Numbered from the stretch's first letter, positions 33,866 to 42,304 are shown. The stretch: DNA of 64,000 nucleotides from Janibacter sp. Soil728 (GCF_001428305.1 NZ_LMRZ01000001.1:289-64288), one strand, 5' to 3'. The notes: generated from the letters alone by a model not told the origin. Translations and numbers: made by a program.

Positions 33866-34651
33866 ATGAGTGACGTCACGAGCAAGGCCAGCGAGCTCCT
33901 CCAGATGCACCAGACCGGCGAGATGCTGGTGCTGCCGACGGTCTGGGACGCGTGGTCCGCCCGCGCAGTGGTCGACGCCGGGTTCCGTGCGCTGACCATC
34001 GGCAGTCACCCGCTCGCCGACTCCCGCGGTCAGCAGGACGGCGAGACGATGACCCTCGACGACGCGCTCGACGGCATCCGACGGATCTGCGGGGCAGTGA
34101 CGGTGCCCGTCTCGGCGGACGTCGAGTCCGGCTACGACACCGCCGCCGCCGAGCTCGTCGAGCGGGTCCTGGACGCCGGAGCCGTGGGCATCAACGTCGA
34201 GGACACCGTGCACTCGCAGGGTCGCCGGGTGCGGGAGATCGCCGAGCACGCCGACTACATCGCCGCGATCCGACAGGCGGCCGACGCTGCCGGCGTCGAC
34301 CTGGTCATCAACGCGCGCACCGACGCGCTGCTCCATGGCACCGACCGCTTCCCGGACCCGCTGGCGGAGGCGATCGCTCGGGTGCAGGCGTGCGAGCAGG
34401 CAGGGGCCAGCTGTGTCTACCCGGTGAAGATCCCCGACGCCGCGACCCTCGCCGCGCTCATGGCAGCGACCTCGCTGCCGGTCAACGTCACCGCGCACCC
34501 CGTCGACGGTGCGCCGTCGGGGTCGCTGCAGGAGCTGCGCGACGCCGGGGTGCGACGCGTGACCTTCGGGCCCCTGCTCCAAAAGGCGTTGACCAGCTCG
34601 ATCGCCGACCTCACCGGTCCATGGCTGGGGGCCGCGGGCCTGAGCGACTGA
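33866..34651 (+). CDS. Isocitrate lyase/PEP mutase superfamily protein
   Basis: This 261-aa TIM-barrel protein has the superfamily's metal-binding acidic residues in VPVSADVESGYD and GINVEDTVHSQGR, and an INARTDALLHG strand. The length and lack of the KKCGH isocitrate lyase loop place it with the carboxyvinyl-carboxyphosphonate phosphorylmutase/oxaloacetate-decarboxylase-like group rather than isocitrate lyase. The exact substrate is unknown. Its last 63 bp are duplicated at 35764-35826. Confidence 0.9.
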   Translation: MSDVTSKASELLQMHQTGEMLVLPTVWDAWSARAVVDAGFRALTIGSHPLADSRGQQDGETMTLDDALDGIRRICGAVTVPVSADVESGYDTAAAELVERVLDAGAVGINVEDTVHSQGRRVREIAEHADYIAAIRQAADAAGVDLVINARTDALLHGTDRFPDPLAEAIARVQACEQAGASCVYPVKIPDAATLAALMAATSLPVNVTAHPVDGAPSGSLQELRDAGVRRVTFGPLLQKALTSSIADLTGPWLGAAGLSD

Positions 34652-34681
34652 GCGACTCGGGCATCCGCTACATTCCACCCC

Positions 34682-35740
34682 ATGAGCCACCAGCCGACCT
34701 CGCCAGCCAACCCAGAGATGACAGGCAGCCTCGACTCTTTCCGCAGGCCGCCGGTGGGGGCGATGATCTTCTTCGCCCTGACTGCCCTGGCCGGCCTGGG
34801 GGTGCTGATCCGCGCCCTGACCGCCAAGGCGGTAGCCACCTGCCACGGCTCGGCGATGTCCGCGGGGGACATGTGCGAGATCGGTACTCGCCGTAGCGGC
34901 GACGTCACCCGTGACTACCAGACGAGTCTCGACGTGGCCCAGGCTGCTCTGCACGGGCAGCAGCTGGCCGGCCTGCTCGTCCTGCTGGCCTCACTCGTCA
35001 TCATCGCTCTGCTGCAGAGCACGTGGCGTCGCGACCTGCGCATGCTGGAGGGGCTCGCTCAAGAGCGTCCGGAGCTGAGCCACGTCGACCGCGGTCTCAT
35101 GGCCCCCGTGTTCGGGGGGATCTGCGCGATCGTCCTGCTCGCGGCCGGCGGCTACTACTTCTTCGTCACCCAGGGGGCGAGCGGCTTCGGGGTCGTCCCC
35201 GCCGTCCTGGCCGCGGTGATCCTCGCGGGCCTCGTGATCCTGGTGCTGGCCCGGCCCAAGGGTGCGACGGCGCTCCTGCTCTACCCCACGGACCTCGCGG
35301 TGGTCAGTCGTGGCGCCCGCTCCCGGGTCCCCTACTCGGACGTCCAGCACTTCGTCGGCGACAAGACCCACTCCTTCAACTGGGCAGGCAGCGGACGCGG
35401 CGACGTGCTGCTGGGGCAAGACGAGTCCCCGCGCCTGCGTCAGGTCCTCGCCGAACGCACCCACGCGGCGCTCGCCCAGAGCGCTCCGCAGCAACTGGCC
35501 CAGGGGCAGACCGTCGACTTCGGAGAGATCACGCTCAGCCGCGATGTCATGACCATCAACGGCAAGAACATCGCCATGGGCAACCTCGCCTCCTTCATCA
35601 CCGCCACCTCGGGCAGCGACACGGCCTTCGAGGCGCGTGACCACTCCGGCACGGTGCTGGGGAGCGCGGTCACCGCACGGGTGGCCAACGCGGACATCCT
35701 GCGTAGCCTGCTGACCGACCGCGGCATCGCGGTGATGTGA
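34682..35740 (+). CDS. Membrane protein with C-terminal DUF6585-like domain
   Basis: This 352-aa protein has four hydrophobic segments (near residues 28-46, 98-116, 145-163 and 172-192). A loop after the first contains two Cys (TCHGSAMSAGDMC), a pattern I associate with actinobacterial membrane proteins. The cytoplasmic C-terminal half (from about 200) is strand-rich (LLLYPTDLAVVSRGARSRVPY). Function is unknown. The gene lies between two copies of the 3' end of its upstream neighbour, which suggests it was inserted there. Confidence 0.8.
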   Translation: MSHQPTSPANPEMTGSLDSFRRPPVGAMIFFALTALAGLGVLIRALTAKAVATCHGSAMSAGDMCEIGTRRSGDVTRDYQTSLDVAQAALHGQQLAGLLVLLASLVIIALLQSTWRRDLRMLEGLAQERPELSHVDRGLMAPVFGGICAIVLLAAGGYYFFVTQGASGFGVVPAVLAAVILAGLVILVLARPKGATALLLYPTDLAVVSRGARSRVPYSDVQHFVGDKTHSFNWAGSGRGDVLLGQDESPRLRQVLAERTHAALAQSAPQQLAQGQTVDFGEITLSRDVMTINGKNIAMGNLASFITATSGSDTAFEARDHSGTVLGSAVTARVANADILRSLLTDRGIAVM

Positions 35741-35763
35741 CCGTCTCGACCAGACGACAGACA

Positions 35764-35826
35764 TTGACCAGCTCGATCGCCGACCTCACCGGTCCGTGGC
35801 TCGGGTCCGCGGGCCTGAGCGACTGA
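35764..35826 (+). repeat. Displaced 63-bp copy of the 3' end of the upstream gene
   Basis: This matches 34589-34651, the last 63 bp of the isocitrate-lyase-family gene including its stop codon, with 3 differences seen. The repeats are 1175 bp apart and enclose the membrane protein gene. Duplication of a gene's 3' end around an insert resembles an integration scar. Confidence 0.9.
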
Positions 35827-35834
35827 CCGTTGGC

Positions 35835-35858
35835 CTGCATTGCCCTAGGGGAATGCAG
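35835..35858. repeat. Palindrome P1 (CTGCATTGCC type)
   Basis: A 24-bp palindrome, CTGCATTGCCC then TAGG then GGAATGCAG, sits 9 bp beyond the stop of the AraC-type gene. It differs from palindrome P2 (37321-37344) at only two of 24 positions. It may act as a terminator, but the element is repeated, not just structurally similar. Confidence 0.75.
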
Positions 35859-35866
35859 ACGAATGG

Positions 35867-36673
35867 TCAGTTGCAGCCCTCGGCCCGGTACCGCGTCGGG
35901 GTGAAGCCGAGCGTCCTGCCGAACTCCCGGGTCAGATGGGCATGGTCGGCGTACCCGAGGTCCGCCGCGATGGTCGCGAGGTCCGTGCCCGGCTCCTGAC
36001 GCACCCGCTCAGCCGCCTCCTGCAAACGCCGCCGCCGGATGATCGCCGCTGGGCTCAGGCCGACGTACGAGCTCGCGAGGCGTTGCACGGTACGCACCGA
36101 CACCCCAAGACGAAGGGCGAGGTCGTCCACCCGCAGCAGAGCGGGATCCCCGTCGGCCAGGTCGACGAGACGACGCGCCACGGGTGCGTCGGGATCGCCG
36201 TCCACGATCGGCCCGACCTCCTGGACGAGCCAGTCCTCGAGCAGCCGCGCGGCGGCGGCGTGACGTCCGTCGACGTCCCCGGGTCCGTCCATGACCGAGG
36301 CGACGTCACCGTGGAGGCGAGTCGCCCCCTTCGCCTGCGTGACGCGGTCCTGCCAGACCAGCACCTCGCCGAGGAGGGCGTGCGCGGCGCCGGGCGTCAG
36401 CAGGGCTCCCACGGCCCAGCCGCGGCCGACGAGGTCGCGCCGCCACGCGCTCGTCACGGGACCGTAGAGGTGGACCCCCTCGGACTCGACGACGAGCTGG
36501 CACGCGGGGAAGGGCAGGGTGAGAGCCTCGTGGACCACCCCGTCCGGCAGGTCCCACTCCGGCACCCAGAACCACCGGGCGAGGGGTGCACCCTTCGGCC
36601 CGGGCAGGATGCGACTCACCGGCGCGCGCTCGTCCGGTCGCAGCTGGCCCTTCTCCGGGATGCGCCCACTCAC
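35867..36673 (-). CDS. AraC-family transcriptional regulator
   Basis: This 268-aa regulator has a variable N-terminal ligand-binding half with a DUF6597-like feel (WFWVPEWDLPDGVVHEALTL) and a C-terminal AraC DNA-binding domain with both helix-turn-helix units (LALRLGVSVRTVQRLASSYV and ATIAADLGYADHAHLTREFG). GTG 36673 is favoured; an in-frame start at 36763 would run into the divergent gene. It is divergent from a VOC-family gene across about 75 bp, so it probably controls that gene. Confidence 0.88.
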   Translation of the reverse strand: MSGRIPEKGQLRPDERAPVSRILPGPKGAPLARWFWVPEWDLPDGVVHEALTLPFPACQLVVESEGVHLYGPVTSAWRRDLVGRGWAVGALLTPGAAHALLGEVLVWQDRVTQAKGATRLHGDVASVMDGPGDVDGRHAAAARLLEDWLVQEVGPIVDGDPDAPVARRLVDLADGDPALLRVDDLALRLGVSVRTVQRLASSYVGLSPAAIIRRRRLQEAAERVRQEPGTDLATIAADLGYADHAHLTREFGRTLGFTPTRYRAEGCN

Positions 36674-36747
36674 ACCGGCAGCGTAGCCAGCGCCAGCCTG
36701 ACGTGAATCTTCAAGCCGGGCCACGGCCCCGGCCCTACTGTCGTGGC

Positions 36748-37260
36748 ATGGAGCAGACGGCACAGGGCATCACCGGTCAGCACACCGACAACGGGACACC
36801 GCACGGCTTCACCGCGCTCACCCCCTTCCACACCGTGCGCGACGCGCGGGGCGCCATCGCCTGGTACGAGCGGGTCTTCGGCGCGCGGACCGTCGACGTC
36901 ACCGAGATGCCCGACGGCGAAGGGGGGACACTCATCGCGCACGCGACGCTCGACTTCGGCCGGGGTCGGCTGCAGATCGGCGACCCGGTGCCGAACTTCG
37001 GCCTCACCGCACCCCCCGAGGAGGACGCGGTCTGCTCTTCGATCTCCCTCTACGTGCCCGACATCGATGCGGTGATGGTCGAGGCCGAGGCGGCCGGAGC
37101 CACCGTGCGCGAGCCCCTGGCCGACTTCGTCTCCGGAGACCGCTTCGCCTCGATCCGCGACCCGCACGGCATCCGCTGGGCGATCCTGACGCGCGTCGAG
37201 GACCTCTCGGACGAGGACTCTTCAGCGCGGGTACGGGAGTGGGCCGCGAGCGCGGGCTGA
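36748..37260 (+). CDS. VOC/glyoxalase (PhnB-like) family protein
   Basis: This 170-aa protein has the PhnB-like VOC fold: TVRDARGAIAWYERVFGA early, then YVPDIDAVMVEAEAAGATV and DRFASIRDPHGIRWAI. It retains the terminal D-P-x-G-x-x-W motif. Substrate is unknown. The gene is divergently paired with the AraC regulator, and the pair is bracketed by palindromes P1 and P2. Confidence 0.88.
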   Translation: MEQTAQGITGQHTDNGTPHGFTALTPFHTVRDARGAIAWYERVFGARTVDVTEMPDGEGGTLIAHATLDFGRGRLQIGDPVPNFGLTAPPEEDAVCSSISLYVPDIDAVMVEAEAAGATVREPLADFVSGDRFASIRDPHGIRWAILTRVEDLSDEDSSARVREWAASAG

Positions 37261-37318
37261 GGGCCGTCACGAACTGCGGAAGCGATCCAGAGCAGGGGCG
37301 AACCGGTCACACTGTGAA

Positions 37319-37346
37319 ACCTGCATTGCCATAGGGCAATGCAGGT
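37319..37346. repeat. Palindrome P2 (CTGCATTGCC type)
   Basis: A perfect 12-bp inverted repeat (ACCTGCATTGCC/GGCAATGCAGGT, loop ATAG) lies 58 bp past the VOC stop. Its 24-bp core (37321-37344) matches P1 at 22 of 24 positions. It could form a hairpin terminator but has no T-run. Confidence 0.75.
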
Positions 37347-37392
37347 ATTGCGGGGTTGGGCGTCTGAGCCCGCTGACGGTCGCGGTCCGCGG

Positions 37393-37491
37393 AGGTGTGT
37401 CGTACTGCAGTTGGTCCTGGTCCGCGGCACGATGGCCCGGATTACCGGTGGTCCGTGGGACCGGGCTGGACGAACTGCAGTACGACACACC
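37393..37491. repeat. Long-arm inverted repeat in the 37261-37532 intergenic region
   Basis: Two 24-nt arms with one mismatch (left arm 37393-37416, starting GGTGTGTCGTACTGCAGTT; right arm 37468-37491) are separated by 51 bp. The 272-bp gap between the VOC and aldo/keto reductase genes has no credible coding sequence. The structure could be a small mobile element remnant or a structured RNA. Confidence 0.7.
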
Positions 37492-37532
37492 CTCAGGCGC
37501 GCGAGGTCAACGGCGTCACGTCACTCGGACAG

Positions 37533-38543
37533 TCAGCTGGGGCGCTTCTTCGGAGCGTTGGCCGCGGTCAGGCCTGCGTCGCGCTCGACGTGGTCGCCGA
37601 GGACGCTGTCGATCTTGGCCAGGACCTCGGGCTCGAGCGTGACGCCGGCTGCCGCGACATTCTCGACGACCTGCTCGGGGCGTGAGGCACCGATGATCGC
37701 CGCCGCGACATTGGGGTTCTGCAGGACCCAGGCGACGGCGAGCTGGGCCATCGACAGCCCCACCTCGTCGGCGACCAGCTTCAGGCCCTGGACCGCGGTG
37801 AGCAGCGCGTCGTCGCCCACCCGACCGGAGATCGACTTGCCGACCTCCTCGTCAGCGGCGCGGCTCCCTTCGGGCAGGGGCTGACCGGGCAGGTACTTGC
37901 CGGTGAGGATCCCCTGGGCAACCGGGCTCCACACGATCTGCGAGAGGCCGAGCTCCTCGCACGTCGGGACGACCTCGTCCTCGATGACCCGCCAGAGCAT
38001 GGAGTACTGCGGCTGGCTGGAGATCAGGTGGATGCCGAGGTCCGAGGCGAGGCGGTGCCCCTCGCGGATCTGGTCGGCGGTCCACTCGCTGACGCCGATG
38101 TAGAGCGCCTTGCCCTGCCGGACGACGTCGGCGAAGGCCTGCATCGTCTCCTCGAGCGGTGTCTCGGTGTCGTAGCGGTGCGCCTGGTAGAGGTCGACGT
38201 AGTCGGTCTGCAGGCGACGCAGCGACCCGTCGATCGACTCACGGATGTGCTTGGCGGACAGGCCGGAGTCGTTGTGCCCGGCCGGGCCGGTCGGCCAGTA
38301 GACCTTGGTGAGGATCTCGAGCGACTCACGTCGCTCGCCCTTGAGCGCCTCGCCGAGGACGCTCTCCGCCTTGGTGTTGGCGTAGACGTCGGCGGTGTCG
38401 AAGGTCGAGATCCCGTTGTCGAGAGCCGCACGCACGCACGCCGTCGCGGCGTCGGCCTCGACCTGCGAGCCGTGGGTGAGCCAGTTGCCGTAGGCGATCT
38501 CGCTGATCTTGAGACCGCTGTTGCCGAGGTGTCGGTAGTCCAT
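37533..38543 (-). CDS. Aldo/keto reductase (YghZ/KCNAB-like)
   Basis: This 336-aa NADPH-dependent reductase has the family motifs MDYRHLGNSGLKISEIAYGN at the start, NGISTFDTADVYANTKAE with the catalytic Asp/Tyr, a catalytic Lys in LTKVYWP, DLYQAHRYD with the His, and the cofactor-binding IIGASRPEQVVEN near the end. Related enzymes detoxify aldehydes such as methylglyoxal. It is monocistronic and converges on the VOC gene. Confidence 0.93.
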   Translation of the reverse strand: MDYRHLGNSGLKISEIAYGNWLTHGSQVEADAATACVRAALDNGISTFDTADVYANTKAESVLGEALKGERRESLEILTKVYWPTGPAGHNDSGLSAKHIRESIDGSLRRLQTDYVDLYQAHRYDTETPLEETMQAFADVVRQGKALYIGVSEWTADQIREGHRLASDLGIHLISSQPQYSMLWRVIEDEVVPTCEELGLSQIVWSPVAQGILTGKYLPGQPLPEGSRAADEEVGKSISGRVGDDALLTAVQGLKLVADEVGLSMAQLAVAWVLQNPNVAAAIIGASRPEQVVENVAAAGVTLEPEVLAKIDSVLGDHVERDAGLTAANAPKKRPS

Positions 38544-38590
38544 GTGACGCACGCTACGCCGCGTCGCGCACCACGCGTCAACCGCTGGTC

Positions 38591-39391
38591 TCAGGGGGTG
38601 ACGTTGAGCCGCCCGAGGACGATCGCCGCGGTCCCCTGGTCGCCGGTCACCTCGACCTGGGCCTCCTCCGGCGCGATCCGGCCACCGGTGAGCCGCAGCC
38701 AGGTGGCGTCGTCCATCGTGAGGGTGACGTCGCCCCCTTCGCTCGGGTCGAAGGGAGCGGCCCTCCCGTCCTCGCCCACCCGCGCTGCGAGCACCCGGCC
38801 CTGCGGGCCGGTGATGCGGGCGACGGCGGCTGTGCCGGACGGCAGTCGCCGCAGGGTCACCGGGAAGACCTTGGTCATCAGGGCTGCGACGTGAGCCGCT
38901 CCGGCGCTGGAGGTCGCGACCGGACGACCGGTCGCGACGCGGATGTCCTGCTCGTGGACCCACAGGTCGATCGGCCGGTTGCGCAGCCACGTCGCCAGGT
39001 CCCAGCCGAGCTCGCCGACCAGCCCGGGAGCCGGCGCCTTGAGGTCAGAGATGTCGAGATCTGCGAGGACCTCACGACGGCGGACGCAGGCCGTCTCGAG
39101 CTCGTCGAGCAGCTCTGCGGCAGAACGCCCCCGGCGTGCGACCACTCCCGCCTCGGTGATGTCGCTGGTCATCGGCCGGTTGCCCTCGGCCACGAGGTCG
39201 ATCCGACCGCCCTCGGGCTGGGGCATCCCCGCAGCCTCGGACTCCAGGTGCGCGAGGTGGGCCAGCACGTCCTGGACGCTCCAGCCCGGCAGCGCCGGCC
39301 GGTCCCAGTCGTCGTCGGTCAGCTCGCGCAGGACGGCAAGGACGTCCTTCGAGGTCTCGTCCCAGAGGGCCAGCGGGTCGGGTCGGGTCAT
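38591..39391 (-). CDS. Maleylpyruvate isomerase-family (mycothiol-dependent DinB-like) protein
   Basis: This 266-aa protein fits the actinobacterial TIGR03083-type family: LTDDDWDRPALPGWSVQDVLAHLAHLESE with the first His ligands (near residue 45), then WLRNRPIDLWVHEQDIR with the second His near 147. A C-terminal SCP2-like part (about 175-266, LTMDDATWLRLTGGR) follows. Family members use mycothiol with a divalent metal; the substrate is unknown here. ATG at 39391. It is divergent from the gene at 39434. Confidence 0.88.
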   Translation of the reverse strand: MTRPDPLALWDETSKDVLAVLRELTDDDWDRPALPGWSVQDVLAHLAHLESEAAGMPQPEGGRIDLVAEGNRPMTSDITEAGVVARRGRSAAELLDELETACVRRREVLADLDISDLKAPAPGLVGELGWDLATWLRNRPIDLWVHEQDIRVATGRPVATSSAGAAHVAALMTKVFPVTLRRLPSGTAAVARITGPQGRVLAARVGEDGRAAPFDPSEGGDVTLTMDDATWLRLTGGRIAPEEAQVEVTGDQGTAAIVLGRLNVTP

Positions 39392-39433
39392 GTGGGCAGC
39401 CTAGGGCCGCCCACCGAGTGGGACGATCATCCG

Positions 39434-40294
39434 GTGACGACAGACCAACGAGACATGTCCCCCCTTCGCGCTGTGCTGCTCGGATGCGGTGACCTCGGGA
39501 TCAGGGTGGGGACCGCGTTGCTGGCCTCCGGTCACGAGGTGACGGGGGTGCGGCGCACCGTGGCGGCCCTGCCGGAGGGCTTCGCCGGGGTCTCGGCCGA
39601 TCTGGCGAACGGCGACGTGCCCGACCTCGCGGCAGACCTGCTGGTCATCACGATGACTCCCGACCGACGAGACCCGACCGGCTACCGGACCACCTATGTC
39701 GACGGGGTGCGCCATGGGCTCGAGGCCGTGCTGCGAGCAGGAGCTCCACGAAGGGCGGTGCTCGTCTCGTCCACGAGCGTCTACGGCGACCTCGAGGGCG
39801 ACCTCGACGAAAGGACCGTCGTTGCGCCACAGGCGGATCGGCCCAAGATCCTGCTGGAGTCCGAGGCGCTCTTCCACGAGGCGATCCCCCACGGGAGCAT
39901 CCTGCGGCTGAGCGGCCTCTACGGCTCCCCCGACAACCGGCTGGTGCGCACCGTGCGCGAAGGGGCCAACCCGGACCCCGGACGCTGGACCAACCGCATC
40001 CACCGGCAGGACGCCGCCGCCGCGATCGTGCACCTGCTGACGATGGGCGAGGAACCCGCCGCCCTGTACGTCGGGACCGACGACGCGCCAGCTCTCGCGG
40101 GTGACGTGCGGGACTTCGTCGCGGACGAGCTGGGGGTCGACCGGCCTTCTCCGACAGGCGCTCTCGAGCCGCACGGCCGCCGGATGCGCAATGCACGGCT
40201 GCGCGCGACCGGGCTGCAGCTGAGGTACCCGACCTATCGCGAGGGGTACCGGGCACAGCTCCTGGTGGACGGGGAATCGCCGCGGGGAGGGTGA
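39434..40294 (+). CDS. NAD-dependent epimerase/dehydratase (YeeZ-like SDR)
   Basis: This 286-aa Rossmann-fold protein has GCGDLGIRVGTALLASGHEVTG near the N-terminus and SSTSVYGDLEG with a YxxxK-like region replaced (PKILLESE), as in extended atypical SDRs of the YeeZ type. GTG 39434 is used, with gggac 10 bp upstream; ATG 39455 would give 279 aa. Substrate is unknown. It is separated from the convergent gene by 3 bp. Confidence 0.82.
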   Translation: MTTDQRDMSPLRAVLLGCGDLGIRVGTALLASGHEVTGVRRTVAALPEGFAGVSADLANGDVPDLAADLLVITMTPDRRDPTGYRTTYVDGVRHGLEAVLRAGAPRRAVLVSSTSVYGDLEGDLDERTVVAPQADRPKILLESEALFHEAIPHGSILRLSGLYGSPDNRLVRTVREGANPDPGRWTNRIHRQDAAAAIVHLLTMGEEPAALYVGTDDAPALAGDVRDFVADELGVDRPSPTGALEPHGRRMRNARLRATGLQLRYPTYREGYRAQLLVDGESPRGG

Positions 40295-40297
40295 CCC

Positions 40298-41398
40298 TCA
40301 GTCACCGGACTTCTCGTCGTCGTAGTTCTCGCCGTAGTGGTCCTCGTAGGTCGTGCCCACCTCCGGGTCCGTGCTCGTGGCGGGACCCGACGGCCTGACC
40401 TCGACCTGGCCGTCCTCACCGGGGACGAACCTCTCCTCGATCGCGCCCCGACCGGCCTGGTCGGCCTCCTCCGGCGAACCGCCTGCCGCGACGACCTCCG
40501 CGTAAGCCCCGTCGTAGGCGAGCTCCATCGGGCCACGCTCGACGATCACGCCGTCCATGCGGCGCTCCTTCGCGAAGTACACCGCCTCGGTCGAGGCCTC
40601 CACCTCGTTGTCGATCTGCGTCGCGATGAAGGTCTCCCGGTCCTGGGTCGAGGCGTCACCGCCTCGGTCTTCGACGTCCCACTGCGCGTGGCTCGCCTCG
40701 TGGATGAGCACCCCGGGATCCTTGACGAAGGGACTGATGACGATCGTGTTGCTGTCCGGCTTGTACACGGCCGACTCCACCGAGGAGTCGACCTCGATGA
40801 CGATCCCGTCGTCCGCGAGAGTGGTGAGGAGCTCTCGTCCGCGCGCGGTCGCCATGAGCTCCTTGATCACGGGTTCGTTCGGATCCGCACCCTCGGGCAA
40901 CCGCACGCCGTCCACCCCCGGGTCCGTGGGTCGCTCGGCCTCGGGCACCTCGGTGACCTGCTCCTCACCGGCCATGACCTTGGCGATGACCGGACCCACG
41001 TCGATGCCCTCGGGGAAGATGTCGGGCACGCGGATGCCCGGCTCCTCGGGTCCGTCGGGGTTGGGTTGGGTGGGACCACCGCCGGGGTTGGGTTGGGTGG
41101 GACCACCGCTGACCGGGAAGGAGCCCCCTTCGCTGGCACCGGACTGCTCGTCGGCCTGACGCGCCAGCTCAGCGCCCAGCCGATGCAGCATCACCGCCAC
41201 CGCGTCCAGCCGATGGCGGGCTCCGGACCAGTCATGGACGAACCCCTCCATGTCGTCTCCGGCCCACGCCTCCGCGAGGACCGTGACCAGCTGAGCACCC
41301 GTCGTGCCGAGCTCTGTCGTGGTCTCGGCCAGACCACCGACCTGCGACGCGATCTCGTGCAGCCGTGCGGTGTCCGAGCCTTCGCTGACGGGCCCCAT
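40298..41398 (-). CDS. WXG100-like N-terminus fused to a predicted HEXXH zinc-metallopeptidase
   Basis: This 366-aa protein has an N-terminal helical hairpin of ESX/WXG100 type (residues about 8-85) with the WAGDDMEGFV turn. A proline/glycine linker has a duplicated GGPTQPNP unit (about 93-115). A C-terminal domain contains HEASHAQWD (HEXXH, near residue 232) followed by an acidic helix (IDNEVEASTEAV). The layout is that of a type VII-exported effector or toxin. No ESX secretion genes, partner or immunity gene are adjacent. HEXXH in this context resembles minimal metallopeptidase domains of polymorphic toxins; activity is unproven. Confidence 0.75.
   Translation of the reverse strand: MGPVSEGSDTARLHEIASQVGGLAETTTELGTTGAQLVTVLAEAWAGDDMEGFVHDWSGARHRLDAVAVMLHRLGAELARQADEQSGASEGGSFPVSGGPTQPNPGGGPTQPNPDGPEEPGIRVPDIFPEGIDVGPVIAKVMAGEEQVTEVPEAERPTDPGVDGVRLPEGADPNEPVIKELMATARGRELLTTLADDGIVIEVDSSVESAVYKPDSNTIVISPFVKDPGVLIHEASHAQWDVEDRGGDASTQDRETFIATQIDNEVEASTEAVYFAKERRMDGVIVERGPMELAYDGAYAEVVAAGGSPEEADQAGRGAIEERFVPGEDGQVEVRPSGPATSTDPEVGTTYEDHYGENYDDEKSGD
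41057..41110 (+). repeat. Two 27-bp tandem repeats with G-quadruplex motifs
   Basis: Units at 41057-41083 and 41084-41110 differ at one position. Each contains GGGGTTGGGTTGGGTGGG on the plus strand, four G-runs with short loops. They encode the repeated linker of the WXG100-like protein on the other strand. Confidence 0.9.
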
Positions 41399-41512
41399 GC
41401 CCTCCCCTTCGTCGTACGTCTGGCAATGACCCTACGAGGTGGCTCCGGACGCCGACCATGGGGAGCGCTCCCCCTCGCGCAGCTCATGGCGGACAGTCCA
41501 TAGGCTGCAGCC

Positions 41513-42304
41513 ATGAACCTGCAGGAGATGCTCGACCAGGCCGCGAGCGGCACCGCCCACGTCGAAGGGGGCTGGGGCCAGGGCCGCGCCACCTACGGCG
41601 GTCTGGTCGGCGCCCTCGCCTACTCGGCGCTGCGAGCGCAGCTGACCGCGGACCCGCGGCCGCCGCTGCGCAGCCTGACCGTCAACTTCGTCGCGCCGGT
41701 CGGACCGGGTCAGGCCGAGGTGGAGGCGACGATCCTGCGCGCGGGGTCCAGCGCCACCCAGGGACTCGTGCAGCTGCGGCAGGACGACAAGGTCGCGGCT
41801 GCGGTGCTCGCGGCCTTCGGCGCACCGCGCACGTCGGCGATCCGGGTCGAGCCGACGGCGGTCACGATGCCGGACCTGCCCGATCCGGAGTCGATCGAGC
41901 CCTTCCCCTACATCCCCGGGGCGACGCCCGACTTCTTCCAGCACGTGGAGCTGCGTCTGGCGGACGGCAGCGCGCCCTTCGCGGGCGCCGACACCTCGCA
42001 CATGAGCGGGTGGATGCGCTTCCGTCAGGCGCCGCCCACCTTTGACGAGCGGCACTTCATCGCGCTCGCCGACGCCTGGCCGCCCGCCGTCATCCAGATG
42101 CTCCCCACACCCGCTCCCGGCAGCAGCCTGACGTGGACGCTCGAGCTGCTCGGTGACGTGACGGCCGAGCCGGACACCCACTGGGCCTACGCCGTGCACA
42201 CCGATCAGGCCGGCGACGGGTATGCCCACACCGACGCGCGCATCTGGCACCCGGACGGGCGGCTGGTCGCGATCAGTCGGCAGACGGTGTCGGTCTTCGG
42301 CTGA
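41513..42304 (+). CDS. TesB-like acyl-CoA thioesterase family protein
   Basis: This 263-aa double-hotdog protein matches actinobacterial thioesterase-family proteins: WGQGRATYGGLVGALAYSAL near residue 22, LRSLTVNFVAPVGPGQ near 52, and a second hotdog with MSGWMRFRQAPP and DAWPPAVIQML near 180. It probably hydrolyses acyl-CoA; chain specificity is unknown. ATG at 41513. A strong bidirectional terminator follows 16 bp after its stop. Confidence 0.88.
   Translation: MNLQEMLDQAASGTAHVEGGWGQGRATYGGLVGALAYSALRAQLTADPRPPLRSLTVNFVAPVGPGQAEVEATILRAGSSATQGLVQLRQDDKVAAAVLAAFGAPRTSAIRVEPTAVTMPDLPDPESIEPFPYIPGATPDFFQHVELRLADGSAPFAGADTSHMSGWMRFRQAPPTFDERHFIALADAWPPAVIQMLPTPAPGSSLTWTLELLGDVTAEPDTHWAYAVHTDQAGDGYAHTDARIWHPDGRLVAISRQTVSVFG

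Noticed and set aside
33866-34651. Isocitrate lyase
   Set aside because: The protein is only 261 aa and lacks the KKCGH catalytic loop; it belongs to the wider superfamily.
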